Of a stretch of DNA of 64,000 nt, positions 46,126 to 53,985 are shown piece after piece. Under the pieces are notes generated by a model. It did no database searches. It saw nothing but the letters and a program-made list of their open reading frames with translations, and was not told the origin of the DNA. Source of the stretch: Moritella sp. F3. Its GTDB lineage: Bacteria > Pseudomonadota > Gammaproteobacteria > Enterobacterales > Moritellaceae. Position numbers and translations under genes: made by a program. The DNA lies in assembly GCF_015082335.1 (NCBI RefSeq), contig NZ_BLRL01000020.1, positions 1 to 64,000 on the forward strand, in the 5' to 3' direction. The number at the start of each line of letters is the position of its first letter. Positions within the stretch are counted from its first letter, which is position 1.

Positions 46126-46166
46126 GTTGATAACCCCGTAAATGTTGTTTTTACAGAGTTATCAAC
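46126..46166 (-). terminator. long imperfect hairpin after pyrBI
   Basis: GTTGATAAC (46126-46134) pairs with GTTATCAAC (46158-46166), with further inner pairing of GTAAA and TTTAC, for about 17 bp including mismatches. No T-run follows on the minus strand. Placed 10 bp past the pyrI stop, it is probably the pyrBI terminator or an RNA-stabilising hairpin. Confidence 0.5.
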
Positions 46167-46175
46167 GACACGTAC

Positions 46176-46640
46176 TTAGTTACATTCAGTCATAATTTCA
46201 CGTGAGAATGATTTCTCACAATATTTACATTTTAGCTGTACGATCTCATTACGTGCGATCACAGCAAAGCTACTATTAACCGGTTCATTATGGGTAATAC
46301 AATTACTGTTTGGACAAGCAAAAACAGCTGTGACTTTCTGCGGTAACGCGAGTTTCAATTTTTTTGAAACATCATAGTTTTCTATTTGGTTTACGGTCGC
46401 ATGGGGAGCGTATAAAGCTAACTGATTGGCTTGATCTTCATTGAGAAATACGTTTTCTATCTTAATTAAATCTTTATGGCCAAGTTCTGATGATGGTAAG
46501 TTTAGACCAACCGTAACCCTTTGATTTGAATCTTCTAGGTTAAATAGCTTTAATATTTTTATACCTAAATTAGCCGGGATATGGTCAATGACAGAGCCAT
46601 TTTTAATCGCTTCTACTTGTAACTTGTGTTCTTTAATCAT
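46176..46640 (-). CDS. pyrI: aspartate carbamoyltransferase regulatory chain PyrI
   Basis: 154 residues. N-terminal allosteric domain that binds CTP/ATP, with VIDHIPANLGIKIL and IKIENVFL; C-terminal zinc domain with CPNSNC and CKYC supplying four Cys that hold the contact to PyrB. Similar to E. coli PyrI over the whole length. Follows pyrB by 15 bp; AGGGAG lies ahead of the ATG. Confidence 0.95.
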   Translation of the reverse strand: MIKEHKLQVEAIKNGSVIDHIPANLGIKILKLFNLEDSNQRVTVGLNLPSSELGHKDLIKIENVFLNEDQANQLALYAPHATVNQIENYDVSKKLKLALPQKVTAVFACPNSNCITHNEPVNSSFAVIARNEIVQLKCKYCEKSFSREIMTECN

Positions 46641-46655
46641 CTGGTTATCTCCCTA

Positions 46656-47585
46656 TTAAAACTGTTCGTTAAGGACAAGAGCAAGTAGCGCTTCACGTGC
46701 ATAAACACCATTTTCAGCTTGCTGAAAGTAGTAAGCATGTTTGGTTTTGTCTACGTCAACGGTGATCTCGTCAATACGCGGTAAAGGATGCAGCACCTTA
46801 AGGTTATCTCGTGCGTTCTTTAACATATCGGCAGTAAGGATGAAGGCTGCTTTCATGTGTGCATATTCTGATTCGTCAAAGCGTTCTTTTTGCACTCGAG
46901 TCATATACAGCACATCAAGATCATCTACCACATCTTCAATGTCGTTATGCAAGCTGTACTCGATATCAGCATCGCGTAATTCTTGTAACATATAATCAGG
47001 CATGGCTAAAATATCGGGTGAGATAAAGAACAGTTTAGTGTTCTTAAATTTCGCCAGTGCTTGAGTAAGTGAATGCACGGTTCTGCCGTATTTTAGATCT
47101 CCAACAAAGGCTATATTTAGGTTATCTAGGGTGCCTTGTGTTTCATAGATACTGAATAAGTCGAGCAATGTTTGGGTTGGATGCTGATTAGACCCGTCAC
47201 CACCATTAATCACTGGTGCGTTATTAGAAAACTCAGATGCTAAGCGAGCTGCACCTTCTTGTGGGTGACGCATGATAAAGGCGTCCACATAGGATGCGAT
47301 AACCTGTACTGAGTCAGCCAATGTTTCGCCTTTCTTGGCTAATGAGGTATTACCGGCATTATCAAAACCAACGACTGTACCACCTAACCGTTGCACGGCG
47401 GTTTCAAATGATAAACGCGTTCGTGTTGACGGCTCAAAAAAGCAACTCGCGATAACTTTATTCTTCAGTAACGTTGGATTAGGATCTGCTTTTAATTTCC
47501 TCGCGGTGTCCACAATAAGTTCTAGGTCACTTCGACTTAGCTCTGGAATGGAAATTATGTGCCTTCTAAACAAAGTATTATTCAT
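46656..47585 (-). CDS. pyrB: aspartate carbamoyltransferase catalytic chain PyrB
   Basis: Makes carbamoyl aspartate from carbamoyl phosphate and aspartate, first committed step to pyrimidines. 309 residues (E. coli 311): carbamoyl-phosphate loop STRTRLSFE, the mobile SLAKKGETLADS loop, GGDGSNQHPTQTLLD and HPLPRIDEI. AGGAG precedes the ATG. pyrBI is preceded by a leader peptide and attenuator, and lies next to the ADI genes, with which it shares carbamoyl phosphate. Confidence 0.96.
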   Translation of the reverse strand: MNNTLFRRHIISIPELSRSDLELIVDTARKLKADPNPTLLKNKVIASCFFEPSTRTRLSFETAVQRLGGTVVGFDNAGNTSLAKKGETLADSVQVIASYVDAFIMRHPQEGAARLASEFSNNAPVINGGDGSNQHPTQTLLDLFSIYETQGTLDNLNIAFVGDLKYGRTVHSLTQALAKFKNTKLFFISPDILAMPDYMLQELRDADIEYSLHNDIEDVVDDLDVLYMTRVQKERFDESEYAHMKAAFILTADMLKNARDNLKVLHPLPRIDEITVDVDKTKHAYYFQQAENGVYAREALLALVLNEQF

Positions 47586-47626
47586 GCTATCTCCTGCTTT
47601 ATTTCGATACAGTTATAAATGTCATC

Positions 47627-47684
47627 ACCTGTTTTCGTAAAAAACAGGTAAAAAAAAGTCCTCTTAGAATAGAAGACTTTTTTT
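47627..47684 (-). terminator. pyrBI attenuator terminator and following hairpin
   Basis: On the minus strand, an AGTCTTCT/AGAGGACT stem extended by seven A-T pairs (47684-47671 and 47664-47651) ends in T7: a strong intrinsic terminator 66 bp before pyrB. Directly after it, ACCTGTTTT/AAAACAGGT (47650-47642 and 47635-47627) is a second 9-bp hairpin. In E. coli, coupled translation of pyrL under low UTP prevents the equivalent terminator from forming; the same mechanism is inferred here. Confidence 0.8.
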
Positions 47685-47757
47685 AGCAATTGGATAATGA
47701 TACCAATCGTGATTGATGTTGATTCGAGAGATAAATCTTGCTGAACGATAAGGTCAT
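47683..47757 (-). CDS. pyrL: PyrL-like leader peptide of pyrBI
   Basis: A 24-residue ORF (MTLSFSKIYLSNQHQSRLVS, then LSNC) with AGGAAG five bases before the ATG. Its TAA falls on the first bases of the attenuator stem, so a ribosome following the polymerase closely would cover the upstream arm and prevent termination. E. coli PyrL is longer (44 residues) and reads past its attenuator. Identity of the peptide is not conserved; call is by position, ribosome site and geometry. Confidence 0.7.
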   Translation of the reverse strand: MTLSFSKIYLSNQHQSRLVSLSNC

Positions 47758-47824
47758 TTTTGCTTCCTAAATATTAATTGCGTCAAGCCAATGAATGATT
47801 AAAAGTCAGTACGATAATCAAGGC

Positions 47825-47858
47825 TAAAAGTATGCATGGACTTACATGCATACTTTTA
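47825..47858. terminator. terminator after arcB
   Basis: A perfect 14-bp stem (TAAAAGTATGCATG/CATGCATACTTTTA) with a six-base loop, 20 bp past the arcB stop. It separates the arc genes from pyrBI. Confidence 0.75.
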
Positions 47859-47878
47859 TTTTTAAGCCTAAATCAACA

Positions 47879-48883
47879 TTATTGGCCTAATGTTGCGACC
47901 ATAATAGCCTTGATGGTATGCATACGGTTTTCAGCTTCATCAAAAACAATAGAGTGATGAGATTCGAAAACTTCTTCCGTTACCTCAAGTCCTTTCATAT
48001 TATATTTCTCAGCTACTTCAGCACCGACAGTGGTTTCATCATTGTGGAAGGCTGGTAAGCAATGCATAAATTTCACATGCGGGTTGCCTGTTTTCTTGAT
48101 CATATCCATATTGATTTGGTAAGGGGTCATCATTTTCACGCGTTCATCCCAAGCATCTTTTGATTCACCCATCGATACCCAAACATCGGTATAAAGGAAA
48201 TCACAACCTTGCACGCCTTCTTGAACATCTTCAGTCAAGGTGATTTTAGCGCCTGTTTCTGCTGCTATTTCACGGCATTGCGCGACAAGTTCTGCATTTG
48301 GCCAAAAAGCTGCTGGTGCCACAAGACGAATATCCATGCCCATTTTAGCGGCGCCGACTAATAATGAGTTACCCATGTTATTTTGCGCATCGCCGAGGTA
48401 AGCGAAAGCAATTTCATGTAACTGTTTGCCTAAAGCGTGCTCTTGCATTGTTAAGAAGTCAGCTAGAATTTGGGTCGGATGGAATTCAGTTGTTAAGCCA
48501 TTCCATACTGGTACGCCAGCGTGCGCGCCAAGTTCTTCAACGATTTCTTGACCAAAACCACGGTATTCAATGCCATCGTACATACGGCCTAAAACACGAG
48601 CGGTATCTTTCATTGATTCTTTGTGGCCGATTTGTGAACCTGAAGGACCAAGATAAGTTACTTTAGCGCCTTGATCGTGTGCGGCAACTTCGAAAGCACA
48701 ACGTGTACGCGTTGAGCTTTTTTCGAAAATAAGTGCAATGTTTTTGCCTGTTAAGCGTGGTTGCTCATAACCGTTATATTTCGCTTTTTTTAATTCTGCA
48801 GATAATTCGAGCATGTGCTGGATTTCGCGTGGAGTGAAATCAAGTAATTTTAAGAAGTTACGGTTACGTAGATTGAAAGACAT
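47879..48883 (-). CDS. arcB: ornithine carbamoyltransferase, probably catabolic (ArcB/ArgF)
   Basis: 334 residues with the carbamoyl-phosphate motif SSTRTRCAFE, HPTQILADF, the ornithine loop SMGES and HCLPAFH. In the ADI pathway it runs citrulline + phosphate to ornithine + carbamoyl phosphate. Placement after arcA and arcC on one strand favours the catabolic role; the sequence alone does not separate ArcB from anabolic ArgF. AAGGA precedes the ATG. Confidence 0.92.
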   Translation of the reverse strand: MSFNLRNRNFLKLLDFTPREIQHMLELSAELKKAKYNGYEQPRLTGKNIALIFEKSSTRTRCAFEVAAHDQGAKVTYLGPSGSQIGHKESMKDTARVLGRMYDGIEYRGFGQEIVEELGAHAGVPVWNGLTTEFHPTQILADFLTMQEHALGKQLHEIAFAYLGDAQNNMGNSLLVGAAKMGMDIRLVAPAAFWPNAELVAQCREIAAETGAKITLTEDVQEGVQGCDFLYTDVWVSMGESKDAWDERVKMMTPYQINMDMIKKTGNPHVKFMHCLPAFHNDETTVGAEVAEKYNMKGLEVTEEVFESHHSIVFDEAENRMHTIKAIMVATLGQ

Positions 48884-48964
48884 AATGTGATCCTTTTTAT
48901 AATTAGGTTGGCGGCTACTGCGTATGCTGTGTAGCCGCGAATATTCTTGATATATTAATACGAA

Positions 48965-49876
48965 TTAATCTGCCGTTATGTTGGTACCAGCTTCGCCTTT
49001 CAAGATGCGTAATCCTGCATCTAAAGCGCCGATTCCGACAAACTTGCCACCTTGTTTAATGAACTCACAAGAGGCCTCAATTTTGGGTCCCATAGAACCT
49101 GCATCGAAGCTATGTTGTGCTAGCTCAAAGGGTGTTGTTGCACGTAGCGCTGTTTGGGTTGGTTTTCCCCAATCGACAAATACAGCATCCGCATCCGTTA
49201 GAATTAATAACGCGTCTGCTTGGAGTTGTCTGGCGAGATAAGCGGCTGACATATCCTTATCGATAACTGCTTCTACACCGACCAATTTGCCATTTTCATT
49301 TCTTACTGGAATACCGCCGCCGCCAGTACAGATGACCAAATGTTGTTGTTGAATTAAAGCTGCGATGGCATCATTTTCAATAATGCCTGTTGGTTGTGGG
49401 CTAGGAACTACACGGCGGAAATATTCGCCGTCTGGTTTGATAATCCAGTTGTGTTTTTCGGCTAATTCACGCGCTTCTTTTTCGGCATAAACTGGACCAA
49501 TCGGTTTTGTTGGGTCTGCAAATGCAGGATCATTGGGATCAACACTCATCTGCGTTAGTAAGCAAGATACATTCTGTTTAGGCAGTATGTTTTTAAGTTC
49601 TTGCATTAAAATGTAACCAATCATACCTTGTGTTTCAGAGCCTAAAACATCAAGTGGATAAGGGTTTACGGCTTTGTATTCCAGCCCTTGTAGTGCTAGT
49701 AAACCAACTTGAGGGCCGTTACCATGAACGAGTACCACATTATATTCTTTGGCTATTTCAGCAATGGCTTTGGCAGCCGTTGCGATGTTTTGACGTTGAA
49801 TTTCAGCTTCTAATGGCTCGCCACGACGTAATAGAGCGTTCCCACCTAATGCCACAACCACAGTTTTTTTAGTCAT
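48965..49876 (-). CDS. arcC: carbamate kinase ArcC
   Basis: Transfers phosphate from carbamoyl phosphate to ADP, giving ATP, CO2 and NH3: the energy-yielding step of the ADI pathway. 303 residues of the amino acid kinase fold: VVALGGNALL, VLVHGNGPQVG, TGGGGIPV, and VIDKDMSAAYLA with the catalytic Lys. Starts 27 bp after arcA's stop; the ribosome site is weak, suggesting some dependence on translation of arcA. Confidence 0.95.
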   Translation of the reverse strand: MTKKTVVVALGGNALLRRGEPLEAEIQRQNIATAAKAIAEIAKEYNVVLVHGNGPQVGLLALQGLEYKAVNPYPLDVLGSETQGMIGYILMQELKNILPKQNVSCLLTQMSVDPNDPAFADPTKPIGPVYAEKEARELAEKHNWIIKPDGEYFRRVVPSPQPTGIIENDAIAALIQQQHLVICTGGGGIPVRNENGKLVGVEAVIDKDMSAAYLARQLQADALLILTDADAVFVDWGKPTQTALRATTPFELAQHSFDAGSMGPKIEASCEFIKQGGKFVGIGALDAGLRILKGEAGTNITAD

Positions 49877-49903
49877 AATGATTTATCTCAGTGAATTAAA
49901 TTG

Positions 49904-51124
49904 TTAGATACCGTCACGTTCAATAGGGCAACTCATGCAGCGAGCACCACCACGTCCTCTGCCTAGTTCATCACCTGGAATTGGTAGGACGGTGATGCCT
50001 GCTTTATCGTATTTTTCGTTAGTGTGAGAGTTACCTTCGTAACCAATGACGACACCAGGTTTCACCGTTAGTACGTTGTTTGCATCATTCCATTGTTCAC
50101 GTTCTGCTGTGAAGCTATCACCGCCAGTTGTGATTAGGTTTAGTTGACCGACCCCGAGTGCTTTCTCGATAGCTGTCACGAAGTAACCTTCTTCTTTTAC
50201 GTTAACGGCGCCTGACTCATCACCTGTTAGGTTCCAGCACTGTACGTCTTTGCTTACAACCTCAGGGTAAACTGAGAATGTATCTTCACGCAGGTGTGTC
50301 ATTACTGTATCTAGGTGCATACAAGAACGGTGCTTAGGAAGCTGCATTGCAATAATTTGTTTAGCTTGACCGCTTTTGAATAGGCCTGATGCTAGTTGTT
50401 CAACACCTTGTGGGGTTGTACGCTCAGACATACCAATAAGGACTGAACCTTTACCAATAACTAGAACGTCGCCGCCTTCGATTGTTGAATTGTCATACAT
50501 CTTTTCTTCATGACCGTAGTACTTAACGAAGTCTGCACCTGCGAAGATTGGGTGCCAGCGGTAGATTGCACGAACGTGGTTCGTTTCACGTTGACGGGCC
50601 GCTTTAGCCATGGGGTTAATAGAAACACCGCCATATACCCAGCAAGACGTATCGCGAGTAAATAAGTGATTTGGTAGTGGTTCAATAATGAAGTCTGTTG
50701 GAGCGTGCATGTTTTGCATCATAGAAGATGATTTCATCGGCATCTCAGCGTAAGACAGACCACCTGTTAAGGTTTTAGCAAGGTCGATGTTTGGTAAATC
50801 AGCTAGGTAACAGCGTACGTCATTAGCAAACGTAGCGCCTAATCGGTAGTTAGATACTTGACTCGTTAACAACCACTCTTTAGCTTCTGGAATTGCTAAT
50901 GTGTCAGCAAGAAGGTCAGTGAGAAGTAAAACTTCTACGCCTTGATCGCGCAATGTTTTTGTAAACACATCATGCTCTTTACCTGCTCGTTCCACTGCTA
51001 GCACGTCATCAAATAATAACTCGTGGCAGTTAGATGGTGTTAAGTGGCTTAGTGAGCGTCTTGGACGGTGAACTAGAACGCGACGTAATTGACCGACTTC
51101 AGAACCTACATATAATTTACTCAT
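49904..51124 (-). CDS. arcA: arginine deiminase ArcA
   Basis: Hydrolyses arginine to citrulline and ammonia. 406 residues of the guanidino-group-modifying fold: FTRDTSCWV, EGGDVLVIGKG, CMHLDTVMT, and the nucleophile C396 in GGARCMSCPIERD. AAGGA precedes the ATG. First gene of arcA-arcC-arcB, transcribed from a promoter whose upstream region is shared with the triple-RidA gene. Confidence 0.97.
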   Translation of the reverse strand: MSKLYVGSEVGQLRRVLVHRPRRSLSHLTPSNCHELLFDDVLAVERAGKEHDVFTKTLRDQGVEVLLLTDLLADTLAIPEAKEWLLTSQVSNYRLGATFANDVRCYLADLPNIDLAKTLTGGLSYAEMPMKSSSMMQNMHAPTDFIIEPLPNHLFTRDTSCWVYGGVSINPMAKAARQRETNHVRAIYRWHPIFAGADFVKYYGHEEKMYDNSTIEGGDVLVIGKGSVLIGMSERTTPQGVEQLASGLFKSGQAKQIIAMQLPKHRSCMHLDTVMTHLREDTFSVYPEVVSKDVQCWNLTGDESGAVNVKEEGYFVTAIEKALGVGQLNLITTGGDSFTAEREQWNDANNVLTVKPGVVIGYEGNSHTNEKYDKAGITVLPIPGDELGRGRGGARCMSCPIERDGI

Positions 51125-51221
51125 AATCTTATCCTTTGCTAAATCGTTTATGAAATACCATTAATTATGTGAAAGTTTAAATTTTTATTGTTGCTATTTA
51201 GTGTTTAAAGTTGATGTGTGG

Positions 51222-51264
51222 AGTATACGATATAGGTTCTGCTAATCTTCGATCTTGGTCACGT
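51222..51264 (-). promoter_or_regulatory. arcA promoter with CRP/FNR-type site
   Basis: Minus-strand TATACT (51227-51222), 98 bp before the arcA start codon, with ACGTGACCAAGATCGAAG (51264-51247) centred 31 bp upstream of the hexamer, about -41: a class II activator position. The match to CRP (three mismatches) or FNR (three mismatches) is weaker than at the triple-RidA copy, but spacing is identical. Confidence 0.5.
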
Positions 51265-51536
51265 TTTTACTTTGTTAATCAATTGTAACTTATTGATTTG
51301 AATGTGTTTTATTATGCTTTAAACAGTTCTTTATTATGATGTTTACGCCATTTTTTAGTTATATTTTTTTATTAAGCTTTTGATTTTAAAGTATTTGCTC
51401 ATTGCCTTTTTTTCTTGGTTTTAAAACACTATTTGAATCGTTAAAATTTATGCAAATGAAGTGCGTATATATCTAAATGGGTAGGCGGTTTTCCGTTGTT
51501 AATTTGCTAGCCAGATCATGTTTTTATTTGGGGTTA
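51222..51536 (-). repeat. paralogous upstream region, copy at arcA
   Basis: Partner of 44152-44465. Matching blocks lie at 51247 (activator site), 51304 (14-base identity), 51433-51472 (32 of 40) and 51501-51527 (22 of 27), each at the same offset from the -10 to within two bases. Confidence 0.85.
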
Positions 51537-51606
51537 ATATTGCTTTAGATCTTGCCGTTTTCATTGCTTTTATAAACAGGCGGTTTTCTCTACCTGCGTG
51601 ACGATA

Positions 51607-51855
51607 TTATTGTTGATAATCGGCCCTATTTTGGAGGAGCAAATGACGCTTATTTGGTATTTTCAGCCTGAATTTTTGTGCTTCTATTTCAGCTTCATGT
51701 CGCCAATGTTGGTTTTCAAATAGATAGTGGGTTTTGTAAATATCATATATTGAATATGAGGCTATTAACCGAGAGAGAAAGTGCATGAATGGGGGGAATA
51801 ATAAAGTATTAAGCTGAGGGGCTGAGCCCGAAATTAGAGGCAAAAAAATACCCAT
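51607..51855 (-). CDS. hypothetical small ORF between arcD and arcA
   Basis: 82 residues if begun at 51855, but that ATG lies inside the arcD-like terminator; a later ATG at 51786 (MHFLSRLIASYSIYDIYKTH) would give 59 residues. The C-terminal part is charged and looks plausible as protein, with no recognised domain and no good ribosome site. May be chance. Confidence 0.25.
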   Translation of the reverse strand: MGIFLPLISGSAPQLNTLLFPPFMHFLSRLIASYSIYDIYKTHYLFENQHWRHEAEIEAQKFRLKIPNKRHLLLQNRADYQQ

Positions 51856-51878
51856 CCTTGAAATAGGCTGGGTATTTT
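51842..51878 (-). terminator. terminator of the arcD-like gene
   Basis: AATACCCA/TGGGTATT with additional pairing and a minus-strand T7, 34 bp past the stop codon. It ends the transporter transcript before arcA, so arcACB needs its own promoter. Confidence 0.8.
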
Positions 51879-51912
51879 AACAATCAATGATGCTAATTAG
51901 CTTATATTGACA

Positions 51913-53358
51913 TTATGACAGGATGACCCCAAGGCTAAGCATTGCCATCACTAAAATCGTTAATATAGCGATCAGTGGTGCTACCCATTTTAACCAACGA
52001 ACGTAAGGTACTTTGGCTATCGCAAGACCACCCATAACGACTGCTGACGTTGGGGTAATTAAATTTACAATACCAGAAGCTGATTGGAATGCTGTGACCA
52101 CTAAATCTCGACTAACAGAAGCAAAGTCAGCTAATGGAGACATAATAGGCATCGTTAAAACAGCTAATCCAGACGTTGATGGTACTAAGAATGACAGTAA
52201 TACTTCAATCCAATACATGACATTGATAAAGACAATACCAGACAAACCTGAGATGGCCATTTCAGCTGAGTTGAGAATAGTATCAGTGATCATACCTCGG
52301 TCCATGATCACGACTATCCCACGTGCTATACCGACAATGAGTGCTACACCAAGTAGATCGCGAGCACCATCAATGAAACTTGATGTTAATTCTTCTTCAC
52401 TCATTCTAGCGACGAGACCGGTAATAATTGCAGCCACTAAGAACAGACCTGAGATTTCAGCCATCCACCAACCCGCGACAGCAACACCATAAATCATGAT
52501 TGCAAAAGAAGCGACGAAGATAGTGAGAATGAGTTTACGCGTTGTTGTAAATTCTAATTTCTCATCTGATTTATTTCCTAAGAAATGCGCGATATGTTCT
52601 TCATGTTTATCAAACATAATTGATTTTGATGGGTCGGCTTTGATTTTCTTAGCATAACGCATGACGTAGATTACGCAGATTAACCAACCAATAGCTAAGG
52701 TAGCTATACGTAAAAACATGCCATCAGTAAACGGGATCCCTGCAGTATTAGATGCAATCACCGTTGCAAATGGGTTAATGGTTGACCCTATTACGCCAAT
52801 ACCAGCGCCGAGTAGGACTGTTGCCGCGCCTACCACCGAATCAAAGCGAGCAGCAAGCATGACGGGGACGATCAGCGAATAAAATGGTAATGACTCTTCT
52901 GCCATGCCGTAAATAGTACCGCCAGCAGCAAAAAGCGCCATTAGAATTGGGATCATCAATTCTTCCCGACCATTTAAGCGAGTTGTGACACGCTCAATAC
53001 CAGCATCAATTGCGCCCGTTTTTGTTACAAGCCCAAGAAAACCACCAATAATCAGAATGAAAAGAGAGACATCAATTGCCGCTGCTGCATAGGTGTTGTG
53101 ATCGTAAAAACCATCGATAGGAGCAAGTATTACATCTACAAACCCTTGAGGGTTATTATCAACGGCATGATATGTACCTGTGATTGGCACTTCTTTGCCA
53201 ATCTCTTCATTCATGACTCGGTCGTATTGACCTGCCGGGATAATCCAAGTCATGAGAGCGACAATTGCAATAAGTGCAAATAGGATCGTATAAGCAGATG
53301 GAAATTTTAAGTTAGCAAAAAAGCCTTTTTTTTCTGTATCTAAAGTTGATGTAGTCAT
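51913..53358 (-). CDS. YfcC/ArcD-type basic amino acid antiporter
   Basis: 481 residues, about 12 spans, of the YfcC/DcuC-like family that includes arginine:ornithine exchangers. Motifs: GGTIYGMAEESLPFYSLIVP, GSTINPFATVIAS and LVPSTSGLAVLTMPIM. Next to arcA on the same strand, it most likely exchanges arginine for ornithine and so replaces the classical ArcD. GAGGA precedes the ATG. Control region of about 600 bp upstream. Confidence 0.87.
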   Translation of the reverse strand: MTTSTLDTEKKGFFANLKFPSAYTILFALIAIVALMTWIIPAGQYDRVMNEEIGKEVPITGTYHAVDNNPQGFVDVILAPIDGFYDHNTYAAAAIDVSLFILIIGGFLGLVTKTGAIDAGIERVTTRLNGREELMIPILMALFAAGGTIYGMAEESLPFYSLIVPVMLAARFDSVVGAATVLLGAGIGVIGSTINPFATVIASNTAGIPFTDGMFLRIATLAIGWLICVIYVMRYAKKIKADPSKSIMFDKHEEHIAHFLGNKSDEKLEFTTTRKLILTIFVASFAIMIYGVAVAGWWMAEISGLFLVAAIITGLVARMSEEELTSSFIDGARDLLGVALIVGIARGIVVIMDRGMITDTILNSAEMAISGLSGIVFINVMYWIEVLLSFLVPSTSGLAVLTMPIMSPLADFASVSRDLVVTAFQSASGIVNLITPTSAVVMGGLAIAKVPYVRWLKWVAPLIAILTILVMAMLSLGVILS

Positions 53359-53890
53359 CTTTTATCCTCGCTATTTGTTATACCGATATCGGGCATAGCA
53401 TTAAATTTTTAGCAATTAAAATTGGAATTTTTATATAATAAAAATGCGGGAAAGGCTCTGGGTGATAGACGGTATTTATAAATAAAACATAATATTTTCA
53501 TTATCATTTATCCAAATTAAAGGCCGGAGATTTAGCCGAAATAATAATGTAGTTTGGCTTTGCATAATTACTAATTGATCACATTTCAAAGGAAGAAATC
53601 ATCTCTTAAGTAGTAGTTTTTTTTCGGGGGATCTACGTGTGGATATTTTCATGGAATAGTTGCAGATTTATGCAATTGGTAAAAAATGCGCTAATGTATA
53701 GTTGAATTATATTTTTATAATTAGTAGGGCTTTTAGCTAAAAGGTTTGGGGTTATGCAGTTATTTTCTATTGTTTTAATATGCTTTTATTTTGGTTAAGC
53801 ATGCATTTATAGGGTTGGATCTGGTGCGTTTTTTTATTGTTTTATGCAATTCAGTATGCACCTTGCAATAATTAGCTATCACAGTTTAAT

Positions 53891-53904
53891 TTGATTTCAA
53901 TCAA
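53891..53904. promoter_or_regulatory. perfect FNR/ANR box
   Basis: TTGATTTCAATCAA matches the FNR consensus TTGAT-N4-ATCAA exactly and is the core of a perfect 13-bp inverted repeat (53884-53896 and 53899-53911). It is 530 bp from the arcD-like start and 82 bp from tcdA; neither gene has a -10 at the class II distance, so which gene it serves is open. Confidence 0.6.
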
Positions 53905-53951
53905 ATTAAACTAAACGCTCTATCCTTTTTGTAGTTAGCTAGTGTTATCGG

Positions 53952-53957
53952 TATAAT
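53952..53957 (+). promoter_or_regulatory. candidate -10 of tcdA
   Basis: An exact TATAAT 29 bp before the tcdA start; the best -35 at 17 bp is TTGTAG (53929-53934), a poor match. Confidence 0.4.
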
Positions 53958-53985
53958 GCGCCTTTGCTATTATTTGAGGTAGGGT

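Larger units (their letters stand above)
51125..51606. other. arcA upstream region
   Basis: 482 bp, mostly the paralogous segment 51222-51536, with the arcA promoter and its CRP/FNR-type site. No ORF. Confidence 0.6.
53359..53985. promoter_or_regulatory. divergent region between the arcD-like gene and tcdA
   Basis: 627 bp. It holds a perfect FNR box within a 28-bp palindrome (53884-53911), a 14-bp palindrome CTTTTAGCTAAAAG (53730-53743), several TATGCA motifs between 53670 and 53862, and the tcdA -10. The long spacing suggests the arcD-like transporter is under complex, oxygen-linked control, but its promoter was not located. Confidence 0.5.
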
